From: Parachlamydiales bacterium
GTDB taxonomy: Bacteria; Chlamydiota; Chlamydiia; Chlamydiales; JAEMRK01
DNA length: 41,151 nucleotides
Direction of reading: 5' to 3'
NCBI GenBank assembly: GCA_016463375.1
Contig: JAEMRK010000010.1
Coordinates: 1-41,151 of the forward strand
Shown here: positions 16,014-24,660 of the stretch, one piece after another
How positions within the stretch are numbered: the stretch's first letter is position 1
Layout of the letters: each line of letters begins with the position of its first letter
Translations under genes and position numbers: made by a program
Notes under the pieces: generated by a model
The model's database searches: none
What the model saw: the letters and a program-made list of their open reading frames with translations, nothing else
Told to the model about the DNA's origin: nothing

Positions 16014-16868
16014 ATGATCGGGAAAATATTTCAGCGTAAAGCAACGGTAACTCAAAAAGAAAAAAATCAATTAGCTCATTCAATCGCTGCAAAACAAGCA
16101 AACGAAACGCATGCTAAAGCCAAAGCTCGTCTTATGAAAGACCACTTTGATTTTTACATTAAAAGTTGGCGCAATGATTTATTATCTTTATTAGAAGGTG
16201 CACTCAATTCCGATGAAAAAAAAATTGTTGTTCATGGAACTCAAGACGAATTATTAGCGTTTGTTAACAAACGTTTAGAAACAAAAGATTCTACTTATGT
16301 TATGAACAAGCTAAATGAAATTCATAGCGAATTGCGTCTTCTTGTTGAAATGCAACAAGAAGTGCAATCACCTAATTCTATAGCCTTTCACTATCACCTC
16401 GCTTGTCTTCATGAAGAAGTTGAATGTATGATGACAAATATGCTCGAGTTTTGCCAAAAATTTACTGTGACAATTGAAGAGGCGATTGAATCTTCTTTTC
16501 AAGAATACATTCAAGGCAAGATGAAAAGTAGTGACGCATCACAAACAATCATGCAAAAAGCATCAGTTGTTAAAGAAGCTTTATTGCATGAAGATGAACT
16601 CGAAAAAATGGTTAGCTTTGTTTATAACACTGTCGGCCCATTAGTTTGTGATGAACTTAAAACATTTACTAATATCTCAAAAAAAGCTGCAGAGTTTAAT
16701 CCCTCAATGAATCAGCTGACGGAAGAGCAAAGAGTCGTTCCAAAAATCTTTAATGCTCAGCAGTATACTGATATGGCATCAAGGATTGAAAATTTTTCTA
16801 ATAGTTTTCAAAAAGAAAATTTAAAAAGCCGTTTAAAATCAAGATTACAAGATTTGGTAGATGTTTGA
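16014..16868 (+). CDS. Helical protein of the paralogue operon, possible chaperone or partner
   Basis: I do not recognise this 284-residue protein. It is predicted to be nearly all helix, with charged amphipathic stretches and no membrane segment or signal peptide. Residues 1-45 are basic. The middle (about 95-160) carries four cysteines near HLACLHEEVECMM and FCQKF. Residues 195-275 are again helical. AAGG precedes the ATG at a spacing of five to six bases, and only 24 bases separate it from paralogue 2, so it is the third gene of that operon. Unlike the two cysteine-free paralogues it contains cysteine, which suits a protein that stays in the cytoplasm. A role as escort or assembly partner of the paralogues is inference; it is much larger than typical type III chaperones. 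Confidence 0.8.
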   Translation: MIGKIFQRKATVTQKEKNQLAHSIAAKQANETHAKAKARLMKDHFDFYIKSWRNDLLSLLEGALNSDEKKIVVHGTQDELLAFVNKRLETKDSTYVMNKLNEIHSELRLLVEMQQEVQSPNSIAFHYHLACLHEEVECMMTNMLEFCQKFTVTIEEAIESSFQEYIQGKMKSSDASQTIMQKASVVKEALLHEDELEKMVSFVYNTVGPLVCDELKTFTNISKKAAEFNPSMNQLTEEQRVVPKIFNAQQYTDMASRIENFSNSFQKENLKSRLKSRLQDLVDV

Positions 16869-16902
16869 TTAGAATGCTGAAAATTGGTATTCTATTTGCA
16901 TT

Positions 16903-18321
16903 ATGCTAACACTTGTTTTATATCATACAGAATTAAGGGAAAAAGTCCCTTTTTCCCCTCAAGATGGTGCAACTGTCCGTCTCTATACATGTGGACCAAC
17001 AGTTTATGATTTTGCACATATCGGAAACTTTCGCACCTACGTCTTTGAAGACATCTTAAGACGATCTTTAATTTTTGCAGGTTATGGCGTTAATCAAGTG
17101 ATGAACCTCACTGATGTAGATGATAAAACCCTCAAGGGGGCCATAGCAAAAAATATATCGTTGGATGCTTTTACAAAGCCGTTTATCGATGCTTTCTTTG
17201 CAGATCTTGAAACACTTAATATCCAAAAAGCTGAGCACTATCCCGCAGCGACTCAATACATTCCCGATATGATTGCAATGATCGAGCAGCTTATGGAACA
17301 AGGTATCGCCTATAAAGGTGCCGATCAAAGTATCTACTTTTCAATTAAGAAATTTCCTGACTACGGTCGTTTATCACATCTTTGTTTGGAAGATCTCCAA
17401 GTCGGGGCGTCTCAACGAGTAGCCGCTGATGAATACGACAAAGAACACGCCTCTGATTTTGTTTTATGGAAAGCTTACGATCCGCAAAGAGATGGTAACA
17501 TCTTTTGGGAAAGTCCTTTTGGAAAAGGACGACCTGGTTGGCACATTGAATGTTCAGCAATGGCAATAAAGTTACTTGGTAAAACAATAGATATACATGT
17601 TGGTGCAGTCGATAATATTTTCCCGCACCATGAAAATGAAATTGCTCAATCTGAAGCTTGCACACATCAAAATTTTGTTAAGCATTGGCTTCACTCTGAA
17701 CATTTGATTGTCGATGGCAAAAAAATGTCTAAAAGTCTTGGTAACTTTTACACCTTACGTAATCTTTTGGACATTGGGTATACTGGTCGAGAAGTTCGTT
17801 ACATGCTCTTGCAAACTCATTACCGCACCCAGCTCAATTTCACAATGCAAGGTCTTAATGCTGCTAAGTCATCGTTGAAAAGACTCGATGATTTCATCGA
17901 TCGTCTCAATGGATATGCCGATACAGCTCAAGGATCATGTGTTTTTGCTGAAAGATTACACGTTTCGAAAAAACATTTTAAAGCAGCTATAGCAGACGAT
18001 TTAAATATGCCAAGCGCATTGGCGGTTATTTTTGATTTGGTTCGTGAAGTCAACACAATATGTGATGATGGAAAAATGACGCGCATTGATGCGCAAAGTT
18101 GTTTAGAGCTTTTAAAAAGATTTGATTCCATTTTAGGTGTTCTTTTTCACGATAATGAAAAAGAAGTGCCTGAAGAAATTATGCAATTAGCTAAAAGGCG
18201 AGCAGATGCTCGTTTAGCTAAAGATTGGAAATTAGCCGATGAGATGCGCCAGCTGATCAGTGATAAGGGTTACCTTATCGAAGATAAGCAAGAAGGTGTG
18301 CGAATCACTAAAAAAGGGTAA
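16903..18321 (+). CDS. cysS: Cysteinyl-tRNA synthetase
   Basis: A 472-residue class I synthetase that charges tRNA-Cys. Seen: the zinc ligand Cys30 in LYTCGPTVYD, the HIGH-type motif HIGN (39-42), the second zinc region GWHIECSAMA with HHENEIAQSEAC, and KMSKS at 274-278. The C-terminal helical anticodon-binding domain follows (about 310-465). The length is normal for the family. The start has no strong ribosome site. The next small gene begins right after its stop. The neighbour lysS on the other strand matches the order known in Chlamydia (CT781/CT782 by memory). Confidence 0.97.
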   Translation: MLTLVLYHTELREKVPFSPQDGATVRLYTCGPTVYDFAHIGNFRTYVFEDILRRSLIFAGYGVNQVMNLTDVDDKTLKGAIAKNISLDAFTKPFIDAFFADLETLNIQKAEHYPAATQYIPDMIAMIEQLMEQGIAYKGADQSIYFSIKKFPDYGRLSHLCLEDLQVGASQRVAADEYDKEHASDFVLWKAYDPQRDGNIFWESPFGKGRPGWHIECSAMAIKLLGKTIDIHVGAVDNIFPHHENEIAQSEACTHQNFVKHWLHSEHLIVDGKKMSKSLGNFYTLRNLLDIGYTGREVRYMLLQTHYRTQLNFTMQGLNAAKSSLKRLDDFIDRLNGYADTAQGSCVFAERLHVSKKHFKAAIADDLNMPSALAVIFDLVREVNTICDDGKMTRIDAQSCLELLKRFDSILGVLFHDNEKEVPEEIMQLAKRRADARLAKDWKLADEMRQLISDKGYLIEDKQEGVRITKKG

Positions 18322-18579
18322 ATGATGTCTTTAGGTCGTACTAAAGAAGAAAGCTTTATGATTAAGTTAGCTGAGTTGACCCATTATCTTGACGATGGAC
18401 CAACACCGATCGAATTTGTACGTATTGGTCAAGCTGTTGGCATTTCTGAAAAATCGGCCAAAAATGCAGTTAATATGTTAGCTCAAACTAATTTCGTTAA
18501 AAAAATAGGCACCAATGCTGTCACCTTGACACCCCAAGGAGAAAGGCTTGTGGCCTTTCTCCTCAAACAAGAAGATTAA
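18322..18579 (+). CDS. Small winged-helix DNA-binding protein
   Basis: An 85-residue basic protein with a winged helix-turn-helix look: helix EFVRIGQAVGI, recognition-type helix EKSAKNAVNMLAQTNFV, then a wing with NAVTLTPQGERLVAFLL. It resembles small MarR/PadR/ArsR-like or replication-initiator-like wHTH domains, but I cannot assign a family. It starts directly after the cysS stop (TAAATGATG). AAAGGG lies three bases from the first ATG and six from the second (18325), which may be the true start. It is therefore cotranscribed with cysS. Its stop shares TTAA with the convergent lysS stop. A perfect 10-bp hairpin lies inside its last codons. Confidence 0.8.
   Translation: MMSLGRTKEESFMIKLAELTHYLDDGPTPIEFVRIGQAVGISEKSAKNAVNMLAQTNFVKKIGTNAVTLTPQGERLVAFLLKQED
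18538..18562. terminator. Hairpin inside the 3' end of the winged-helix gene
   Basis: GGAGAAAGGC (18538-18547) pairs perfectly with GCCTTTCTCC (18553-18562) around a TTGTG loop. It lies just before the meeting point of two convergent genes, where a bidirectional terminator is expected and where no intergenic space remains. Neither strand has a U-run directly after the stem, so termination would need another factor. Confidence 0.4.
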
Positions 18580-20150
18580 GACTGTGGTTTCATTACTGGG
18601 AAATATAACACATCTCTAATCGATGTCGAATTAGTTAAAATCATCACTAAACGATCTATACCAATTCCAATACCAGCAGTTGGTGGTAATCCTTGGCAAA
18701 TCGCTTCGATGAATTCTTCGTCTAAAGGATTTGCTTCTTCATCGCCTTCTTCTTTCTTACGAGCTTGATCTTCTAATAATTCACGTTGTAATACTGGATC
18801 ATTAAGTTCTGTATAAGAATTGCAAATTTCATGATTTAAAATGTAACTCTCAAATCTTTCAACGAGACCTTTTTTGCGAGCTTCAGGATCACGGTGAGGT
18901 TTACATAGAGGAGTTGTTTCAATTGGATGATCAATGATGTGATGCGGTTGAATTAAATGTGGTTCAACAATTTCTTCAAATAGCATTGATATCAAATTGC
19001 CACGAGCCTTTTTACGCACTTCTTTTGGATCGACTGAGCATTCTTTACAAATATAATCAGCAATGGCTTCTGTCGTCATAGTGTCGACATCTAGCTTACC
19101 ATAATGTTTGATACTATCGATCATCGTCATGCGAATCCATGGCGCTTTAACATCGACAATCACTTCGCTTCCATCAGAAAGTGTGTGAGCAATTTGTGTT
19201 GTGTTGTAAAGTTCCATAGCAAGCGTTTCGAATAGCTTTTCAACAAATGACATCATGTCATTGTAATCCCAATAAGAAGCGTAGGCTTCTAGCATCGTAA
19301 ATTCAGGATTATGGTTTTTATCGATTCCTTCATTACGAAACACTTTACCCATTTCAAAAATACGATCCATACCACCGACAATGAGTTGTTTTAACGGTAT
19401 TTCTAAAGAAATACGTAAAAACATCTCTTGTTTGTCTAATGCATTTAAAGTTGTTGTAAAGGGTTTAGCTGAAGCGCCACCATAACAGTTTTGCAAAGTA
19501 GGAGTTTCAACTTCCATAAAGCGATGTTGTAAAAAGTATCGACGTATACCTGCTAGTAACTGAGATCTTTGTAAGAATGTATTATACACAGGAGGATTAC
19601 TTAAAAGATCGAGCCAGCGTTTACGGTAGCGCAATTCTTTATCAATGAGTCCAGCGTGTTTTTCAGGAAGTGGAAGTAATGTTTTGCAAAGTAGTTGCAC
19701 GTCTTTAGCGTAAAGTGTCAATTCACCGCGTTGCGTGCGGAACAAATGTCCTTCAACTCCTAAAAAGTCTCCTAGATCACATTTTTTTTCTAAGAATTTT
19801 AAAGCTGTTTCTTCACCATTTGGATCTAAGCCGACAACTTTTGTAAGCTCTCTATTAAACATCACCTGTATTCTTGCATTACCTTCTTGCAATTGAGCAA
19901 AAATGTTTTTACCCATAGCACGAAATAATACCAGACGACCGACAACTGATGTTAATGGTGTTGTGCCTTCTGCTGCTGCATGTGAATCAGCTAATTCTTC
20001 TTTATCATATTGCTTGAGTACGGCATCGATGAGTTGCTTGGGCTCGTACTTAGCAGGATAAGGATCGATTCCCATTTCCTTAATTTCTTCGAGCTTACGA
20101 CTGCGGTTGCGGAATTCTTCGTGATGATGGTATTCAGGCTTTTCAATCAT
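18576..20150 (-). CDS. lysS: Lysyl-tRNA synthetase (class II)
   Basis: A 524-residue class II synthetase charging tRNA-Lys. The N-terminal OB-fold anticodon-binding domain spans about residues 60-175. Class II motif 2 is FRNEGIDKNHNPEFTMLEAY and motif 3 is GIGIGIDRLVMILTNS near the C-terminus. The YFPVMKP ending is typical. The stop codon shares TTAA with the convergent winged-helix gene. About 110 bases separate its start from the end of priA, with a terminator hairpin between, so lysS probably has its own promoter. Confidence 0.97.
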   Translation of the reverse strand: MIEKPEYHHHEEFRNRSRKLEEIKEMGIDPYPAKYEPKQLIDAVLKQYDKEELADSHAAAEGTTPLTSVVGRLVLFRAMGKNIFAQLQEGNARIQVMFNRELTKVVGLDPNGEETALKFLEKKCDLGDFLGVEGHLFRTQRGELTLYAKDVQLLCKTLLPLPEKHAGLIDKELRYRKRWLDLLSNPPVYNTFLQRSQLLAGIRRYFLQHRFMEVETPTLQNCYGGASAKPFTTTLNALDKQEMFLRISLEIPLKQLIVGGMDRIFEMGKVFRNEGIDKNHNPEFTMLEAYASYWDYNDMMSFVEKLFETLAMELYNTTQIAHTLSDGSEVIVDVKAPWIRMTMIDSIKHYGKLDVDTMTTEAIADYICKECSVDPKEVRKKARGNLISMLFEEIVEPHLIQPHHIIDHPIETTPLCKPHRDPEARKKGLVERFESYILNHEICNSYTELNDPVLQRELLEDQARKKEEGDEEANPLDEEFIEAICQGLPPTAGIGIGIDRLVMILTNSTSIRDVLYFPVMKPQS

Positions 20151-20217
20151 ACTGTTAATACTTTGTATGGTTAGGACAATAAAGTTTATATTGTAATAGG
20201 TTTTAAAATTCTTTAGA

Positions 20218-20243
20218 AGTTCAAAAAAGTGTTTTTTTGAACT
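20218..20243 (-). terminator. Rho-independent terminator after priA operon
   Basis: AGTTCAAAAAA (20218-20228) pairs with TTTTTTTGAACT (20232-20243) around a three- to four-base loop, with one unpaired T. It lies 18 bases beyond the priA stop in the direction of transcription. The U-rich part is within the stem itself, as in many AT-rich terminators. Confidence 0.55.
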
Positions 20244-20260
20244 AAATCATTAAAAGTTTT

Positions 20261-22525
20261 TTAAAAAAAAGTTGAAGTGGGATCAATATCAACGGACCAG
20301 TGAATATGTTTTTGTTTCATATGTTCTTCCACAATAGGGGAGAGTTTTTGATTCAAAAAATAAACACTAGGACCTCTGACAAGAAATTGAAAGCGGAAGC
20401 GGTTTTTAACACGTGCATGGCCAGATGGTATTACCGGATGTAAATGAAAAGCATCTGGTAATCCCTTCATTAGTTCATTTCTCACTTGATTGGCTATGAT
20501 TTCGACTTCGTTTGGATCTTCTCCACTAAAATTAAACTTTATTAAATGGGAAAAGGGGGGATAACCAAATGCTTGACGCACACCAATTTCTTCGGAATAA
20601 AATGTATTATAGTCTTGGTTAGATGCATGCAAAATTGTGGGATTATCAGGAAGGCAGGTTTGAATAATAACTTCACCTTTAATGCAGCCGCGGCCCGCTC
20701 GACCTGCTACTTGAGTAATCAATTGAAAGACAGTTTCAGAAGCCCTGAAATCAGGAAGGTTTAAACTCCCATCACAATTGATCACACCAACTAAACTAAC
20801 CGATGGGAAGTGTAGTCCTTTAGCAATCATTTGAGTGCCGATCAACACATCGGCTTTACCCGTTCTAAAGTCTCTAAGTAATCTTTCGTGTGACCCTTTA
20901 TGCTTTGTTGTGTCGGCATCGATACGCAGAGTTTTAATATCTGGCAAAATAGCGTGTAAGGCACGCTCAATTTGCTCAGTACCCACACCTTTAAATTTTA
21001 AAGTTTGATCACTTTGACATTCAGTACATCTTTTAGGTGGTGGGCAAAGTTGATAACCACATAAGTGACAGGCGAGATGATGATCACCCAAATGATAAGT
21101 TAAACTAACATCGCAGTTTGGGCATCCAGTAACGTGACCGCAAGTTTGACACATCTGAGTTGTGTGGTAACCACGCCTATTTAAAAAAACAATGGCTTGC
21201 TCACCACGACCCATTCTTTGTTTTAGACCTTCGATGAGGTCTTCAGAAAAAGAAGTATAACCTGAATGCTTATCATACTCTTTTTTCATATCGATGATTT
21301 TTACATCGGGAAGAGTGGCACTCGATGGTCTTTGGGTGAGCAAGCTCAGAACATATTTGCCTTGAGTTGCATTGTAATAACTCTCAAGGCTTGGTGTAGC
21401 ACTGCCTAAAACAACGCACGCTTTGTTTATCATACCACGCATGACGGCCACATCACGTGCATGATAATGGGGCATCTCTTCAGATTGCTTATAAGAATTT
21501 TCATGCTCTTCATCGACAATGATAAGACCTAAATTTTGTGCAGGACAAAAAACAGCTGATCTTGCGCCTACCACGATTTGCGCTTTTCCAGACCTAATAT
21601 TGTGCCACTCATCAAATCGTTCACCATCGCTTAAGCGATGATGTAAAATAGCAATTTTTTCTTTGAAGCGACTGCGGAAGCGTTCAACAGTTTGTGATGT
21701 CAGTGAAATTTCTGGCACCAACATGATCGTTGATTTTTTTTGTTTTAAAGCCAATTCAATAGCTTGCAAGTAAACTTCTGTTTTACCGCTACCTGTAATT
21801 CCAAAAAGAAGATGAGTTTGAAAAGTATCTTGTTCAAGTGTTTGATGTATTTTTTTTAGAGATTCAGCTTGTTCGTCATTGAGTTTTTTTGGTTTGGTTG
21901 CAAAGAATTCTTGATCCAATAGGGGGGAGCGATCTTGTTGAACAAGGTCGACTGCAATGATCCCTTTTTTAACCAAGGTATCGACAGGACTTTTTGAAAC
22001 GTCTGCTTTTTCTAACAGCTCTGTTAGCAAAATGCCTTTGGTCACAAGCAACATCACATCTAAAACTTTAGCTTGCTCGGAGTGTTTATTGCGAATCGCT
22101 ATGCAATATTCTTTAATCTTTTCGCGCGTTAAAACGCGCGAAACAAAGAGTTGCTGCTTGTGTTGCATGTCATTGCGAATACTCGAGGGCAACATGATGC
22201 GAAAAACTTGGCGCAATGGCGCTAAATAATATTTAGCAATCCATAATCCTAGTTCAAATAAATCTTCTGTAATTAAATGTGTATTGCCAAGGACACGATG
22301 GACTGGAAGTACTTTTGGGTACGATGGTTCTGTCTTAACAGATGCAACATATCCTTTACGCATAAAGCCGCGAACAGGCACTTCGATGAGACAGCCTTTA
22401 GTAACTGTAGATTCCAGTTCTTCTGGTATGCCGTAGTCTAATTGCTTATTGATCGATAATTCTAAAATAACTGATGCGAACAAGCGGTAAGTTTTTACTG
22501 GAGCAGATAACAAAGAGTGCTCCAC
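20261..22525 (-). CDS. priA: Primosomal replication restart helicase PriA
   Basis: A 754-residue superfamily 2 helicase that reloads the replicative helicase at stalled forks. Seen: an N-terminal DNA-binding region (about 10-200), Walker A GITGSGKT (242-249), DEEH box (338-341), the ARSAVFCPAQNLGLIIVDEE stretch, and the zinc cluster with CQTCGH, CPNCD, CHLCG and CTECQS between about 460 and 505. The IGTQMIAKG and QVAGRAGRG motifs complete the helicase. Translation starts with GTG at 22525, with AAAGG seven bases ahead, inside the preceding gene (31-base overlap). It is the last gene of a four-gene leftward operon. A GC-rich palindrome lies within it at 22120-22143. Confidence 0.97.
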   Translation of the reverse strand: MEHSLLSAPVKTYRLFASVILELSINKQLDYGIPEELESTVTKGCLIEVPVRGFMRKGYVASVKTEPSYPKVLPVHRVLGNTHLITEDLFELGLWIAKYYLAPLRQVFRIMLPSSIRNDMQHKQQLFVSRVLTREKIKEYCIAIRNKHSEQAKVLDVMLLVTKGILLTELLEKADVSKSPVDTLVKKGIIAVDLVQQDRSPLLDQEFFATKPKKLNDEQAESLKKIHQTLEQDTFQTHLLFGITGSGKTEVYLQAIELALKQKKSTIMLVPEISLTSQTVERFRSRFKEKIAILHHRLSDGERFDEWHNIRSGKAQIVVGARSAVFCPAQNLGLIIVDEEHENSYKQSEEMPHYHARDVAVMRGMINKACVVLGSATPSLESYYNATQGKYVLSLLTQRPSSATLPDVKIIDMKKEYDKHSGYTSFSEDLIEGLKQRMGRGEQAIVFLNRRGYHTTQMCQTCGHVTGCPNCDVSLTYHLGDHHLACHLCGYQLCPPPKRCTECQSDQTLKFKGVGTEQIERALHAILPDIKTLRIDADTTKHKGSHERLLRDFRTGKADVLIGTQMIAKGLHFPSVSLVGVINCDGSLNLPDFRASETVFQLITQVAGRAGRGCIKGEVIIQTCLPDNPTILHASNQDYNTFYSEEIGVRQAFGYPPFSHLIKFNFSGEDPNEVEIIANQVRNELMKGLPDAFHLHPVIPSGHARVKNRFRFQFLVRGPSVYFLNQKLSPIVEEHMKQKHIHWSVDIDPTSTFF
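22120..22143. repeat. GC-rich inverted repeat within priA
   Basis: TTTCGCGCGTT (22120-22130) is followed after two bases by its exact reverse complement (22133-22143). The alternating CGCGCG arms stand out in AT-rich DNA. It codes for part of SRVLTREK in PriA. It may be chance, a protein-binding site or an RNA hairpin that slows ribosomes between the N-terminal and helicase parts. Confidence 0.6.
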
Positions 22526-23277
22526 AATGAGGCCTTTAATGACGGTTGTTGTAAATAGAGTGCGAAGTCTGGAACGATTAATAAAGGAGTTGTTCCTAAG
22601 AAGGGTCCTTTATTTCCACTTTTTTCTTTATAGACTAAAGCCAGTTCCGGATATCTAATCATTGCAGATTCCGCCGCAATATAGAGCTTTTTATCAGGTA
22701 TTTCCAAAACGTTTTGCCAGGCATTTTTGGTTTGCATTTCTTGTGCATCGATTAAATCGCAGGGATAAAAATGCAAAGTTATAGCTTGAGCTACTTGTGC
22801 TAAAAAACTTTTAGTAGCCGGTGTATCGTTACTCGAAATAATCACAACAGGTGCTAGTTTCTTATCATGCTTCCAATCTTCTCTAATTTTTATAGCTAAT
22901 GCATCGCTTAATGGCTCTGCCACATAAGCGATGGAACTTATCGTTTGAATCCATGTCTTTACATCTTCAAATGAATCGATAGGTGCTGATTTTAATGGCT
23001 CTAAACCCAAAGGATCTTTTTTATGTTCTGGTGCAACTTCGCTATTAATAGATTTTTTTTCTTCAGCTATCAGTTTTGGAGTGGGAGCTTGTGGGAGAGT
23101 TGGTGTAGGTAGGGGAGCGTATACAGGTTTGGTTGGAGCTTGGGTCGGCTTAATGGTGAGAGTATTTTGAGTCGGATTTTCTTGAGCAGTAATTTTTTTT
23201 GGGTGATCTTGTAATAAAAAAGTCAGAGTCTCTTTGACTAAAGCTGTAAGGTCTGCTTTAAAAGATGTTTCCGTCAC
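22495..23277 (-). CDS. Chlamydial conserved hypothetical beside priA (CT779-like by position)
   Basis: A 260-residue protein I cannot assign to a function. The first 30 residues are helical; residues about 36-75 are a Pro/Thr/Ala-rich flexible linker; the C-terminal part (about 100-260) looks like a compact alpha/beta domain with strands such as APVVIISS and PLLIVPDFALYL. There is no signal peptide. Its position directly before priA matches CT779 of C. trachomatis by memory of gene order; orthology is inferred from position only. The start is GTG at 23277 with a strong AGGAGG eight bases ahead. It overlaps priA by 31 bases. Confidence 0.78.
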   Translation of the reverse strand: MTETSFKADLTALVKETLTFLLQDHPKKITAQENPTQNTLTIKPTQAPTKPVYAPLPTPTLPQAPTPKLIAEEKKSINSEVAPEHKKDPLGLEPLKSAPIDSFEDVKTWIQTISSIAYVAEPLSDALAIKIREDWKHDKKLAPVVIISSNDTPATKSFLAQVAQAITLHFYPCDLIDAQEMQTKNAWQNVLEIPDKKLYIAAESAMIRYPELALVYKEKSGNKGPFLGTTPLLIVPDFALYLQQPSLKASLWSTLCYLLQ

Positions 23278-23282
23278 TTTTA

Positions 23283-24053
23283 TTAGCCTCCTAAAACAGC
23301 CATCTTTTGATTAATATTAGTGAGTAGATGATGAAAACCGCGTTTTGAATATTGACGTATTAAAAACTCTTTCACTTCTAATGCGCCGCCAGGATACATC
23401 TGTTCAAAAATATTTGATAAGAAAGATGATTGATACAAAGAGTCTAAAGATTCGCGATGATTAAGTATGAAATACAAAACGTTTTCATCGTGACGATAAT
23501 CTAAAGTGATTGGAATAATCAATCTTGAAGCCTTACTGATGTTATCAATAATTTTATCTAAAAGAGAAAATAGTATTGTTAAATCTCCATGCAATGGTCT
23601 TTTGGCCACCAATTCTTGGTGGATGCAGATAGTCGTTTCACGACTTTCTTGGGCACTATGAAATGCTTTACGCACACACGCATTCATTTCTGCAGTTTCC
23701 TTCTTGTGACCAGGGCACAAATGAGCAAATAAATAGCAGTAGTGATGCAGTTTATTTAAACAGCCTCGATCTGTACTCCACGGAAAATGTGGCTCATTTA
23801 TGACTGCCTTACCAGTTAAATGCGTAATTGCTTGGTAAAGGTTTGTTAAAACTAATGGAAGCTCTTGTGTTTGTTCGAAATTTAATAATGCATCACCTTC
23901 TATTTCACCGACTAAGTGTTCAATGTGTTGAACAACCTTAAAGACAGTGAGAAACTCTCTCAGCAGAAACTGAAAAAGGAGGCCGTGGCTTTGGCAATAA
24001 ATATTAAGATTTGTCGAAGTGTGTTTTTCCACAGTTGCAGTATTTCCAAGCAT
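23283..24053 (-). CDS. Unrecognised mainly helical protein in priA operon
   Basis: A protein of about 256 residues with no motif I recognise. It is helical, with many His and Cys residues (for example LHHYCYLFAHLCPGH), and has no membrane segment or signal peptide. I use the ATG at 24053. The frame is open to an earlier ATG at 24128, which would overlap the preceding gene by 38 bases and add 25 residues of basic, Cys-rich sequence. Neither start has a clear ribosome site, so the choice is uncertain. The stop is five bases from the GTG of the next gene, and the latter's ribosome site covers its last codons, so the genes are coupled. Confidence 0.75.
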   Translation of the reverse strand: MLGNTATVEKHTSTNLNIYCQSHGLLFQFLLREFLTVFKVVQHIEHLVGEIEGDALLNFEQTQELPLVLTNLYQAITHLTGKAVINEPHFPWSTDRGCLNKLHHYCYLFAHLCPGHKKETAEMNACVRKAFHSAQESRETTICIHQELVAKRPLHGDLTILFSLLDKIIDNISKASRLIIPITLDYRHDENVLYFILNHRESLDSLYQSSFLSNIFEQMYPGGALEVKEFLIRQYSKRGFHHLLTNINQKMAVLGG

Positions 24054-24090
24054 GATCGATTTGAAATTCAGTCTAACTTTGCATTTGAGT

Positions 24091-24576
24091 TTACCAAACT
24101 TGAACCAATGAGTGCAACAGACTCTCATTTTTCTGTAAAAAAGAGTCTTTCCAGTAGTAGTTATCTAAAAGAGTCAGGTCCTTATTCCCCATTAGATAAT
24201 GGGCAATATATAGGGCCTCAACGGATGCTAGGCCACTTTCTGGATCAGTACAACCTGTTTGCTGACGAGGATATGCTGTAACAAAACCTTTGGGCAGTGA
24301 ACGTTTATGGATACAAACATTTTGTATAGCTTGTTCCATTTTTTCAGCCAGTTTCCACGTTCCATCGATTAAAAAAAGGCCATATTCAGAATCCTTAGGG
24401 CTAAGTTCTTGTGCGCCGAGTGTTAAAACGACATAGTGATTAAGTGATGGAAGTTCTTGATTTAGAGGATAGGAATAAAACTTATAATCTTCTCTTATTT
24501 CAAGACCGCGCAAAGAACATTTTTTTAAATTCTCTTTGCGATGACGTAAAATCAAAGTAGGTAGAAATATATTCAT
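24091..24576 (-). CDS. DTW/Tsr3-like aminocarboxypropyltransferase domain protein
   Basis: A 161-residue protein with the layout of the DTW/TDD family of SPOUT-like enzymes. FLIDGTWKLAEKM carries the DTW-type motif, SLPKGFVTAYPRQQ follows, and the closing GLASVEALYIAHYLMG matches the family's Leu-x-x-x-Glu-Ala helix. Known members transfer the 3-amino-3-carboxypropyl group of SAM to uridine in tRNA (acp3U) or, for Tsr3, to rRNA. Which RNA is the target cannot be read here. It is shorter than many DTW proteins and lacks an N-terminal zinc cluster. It is first in the leftward operon that ends with priA, divergent from the DsbH-like gene. Confidence 0.68.
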   Translation of the reverse strand: MNIFLPTLILRHRKENLKKCSLRGLEIREDYKFYSYPLNQELPSLNHYVVLTLGAQELSPKDSEYGLFLIDGTWKLAEKMEQAIQNVCIHKRSLPKGFVTAYPRQQTGCTDPESGLASVEALYIAHYLMGNKDLTLLDNYYWKDSFLQKNESLLHSLVQVW

Positions 24577-24660
24577 TTTGTTAGCATTTATTTTAAATTA
24601 AAAAAAATTTACTATATCTATTTTAGAGCACCAAGACAAAAAACAACAACGAGAAGAAAA

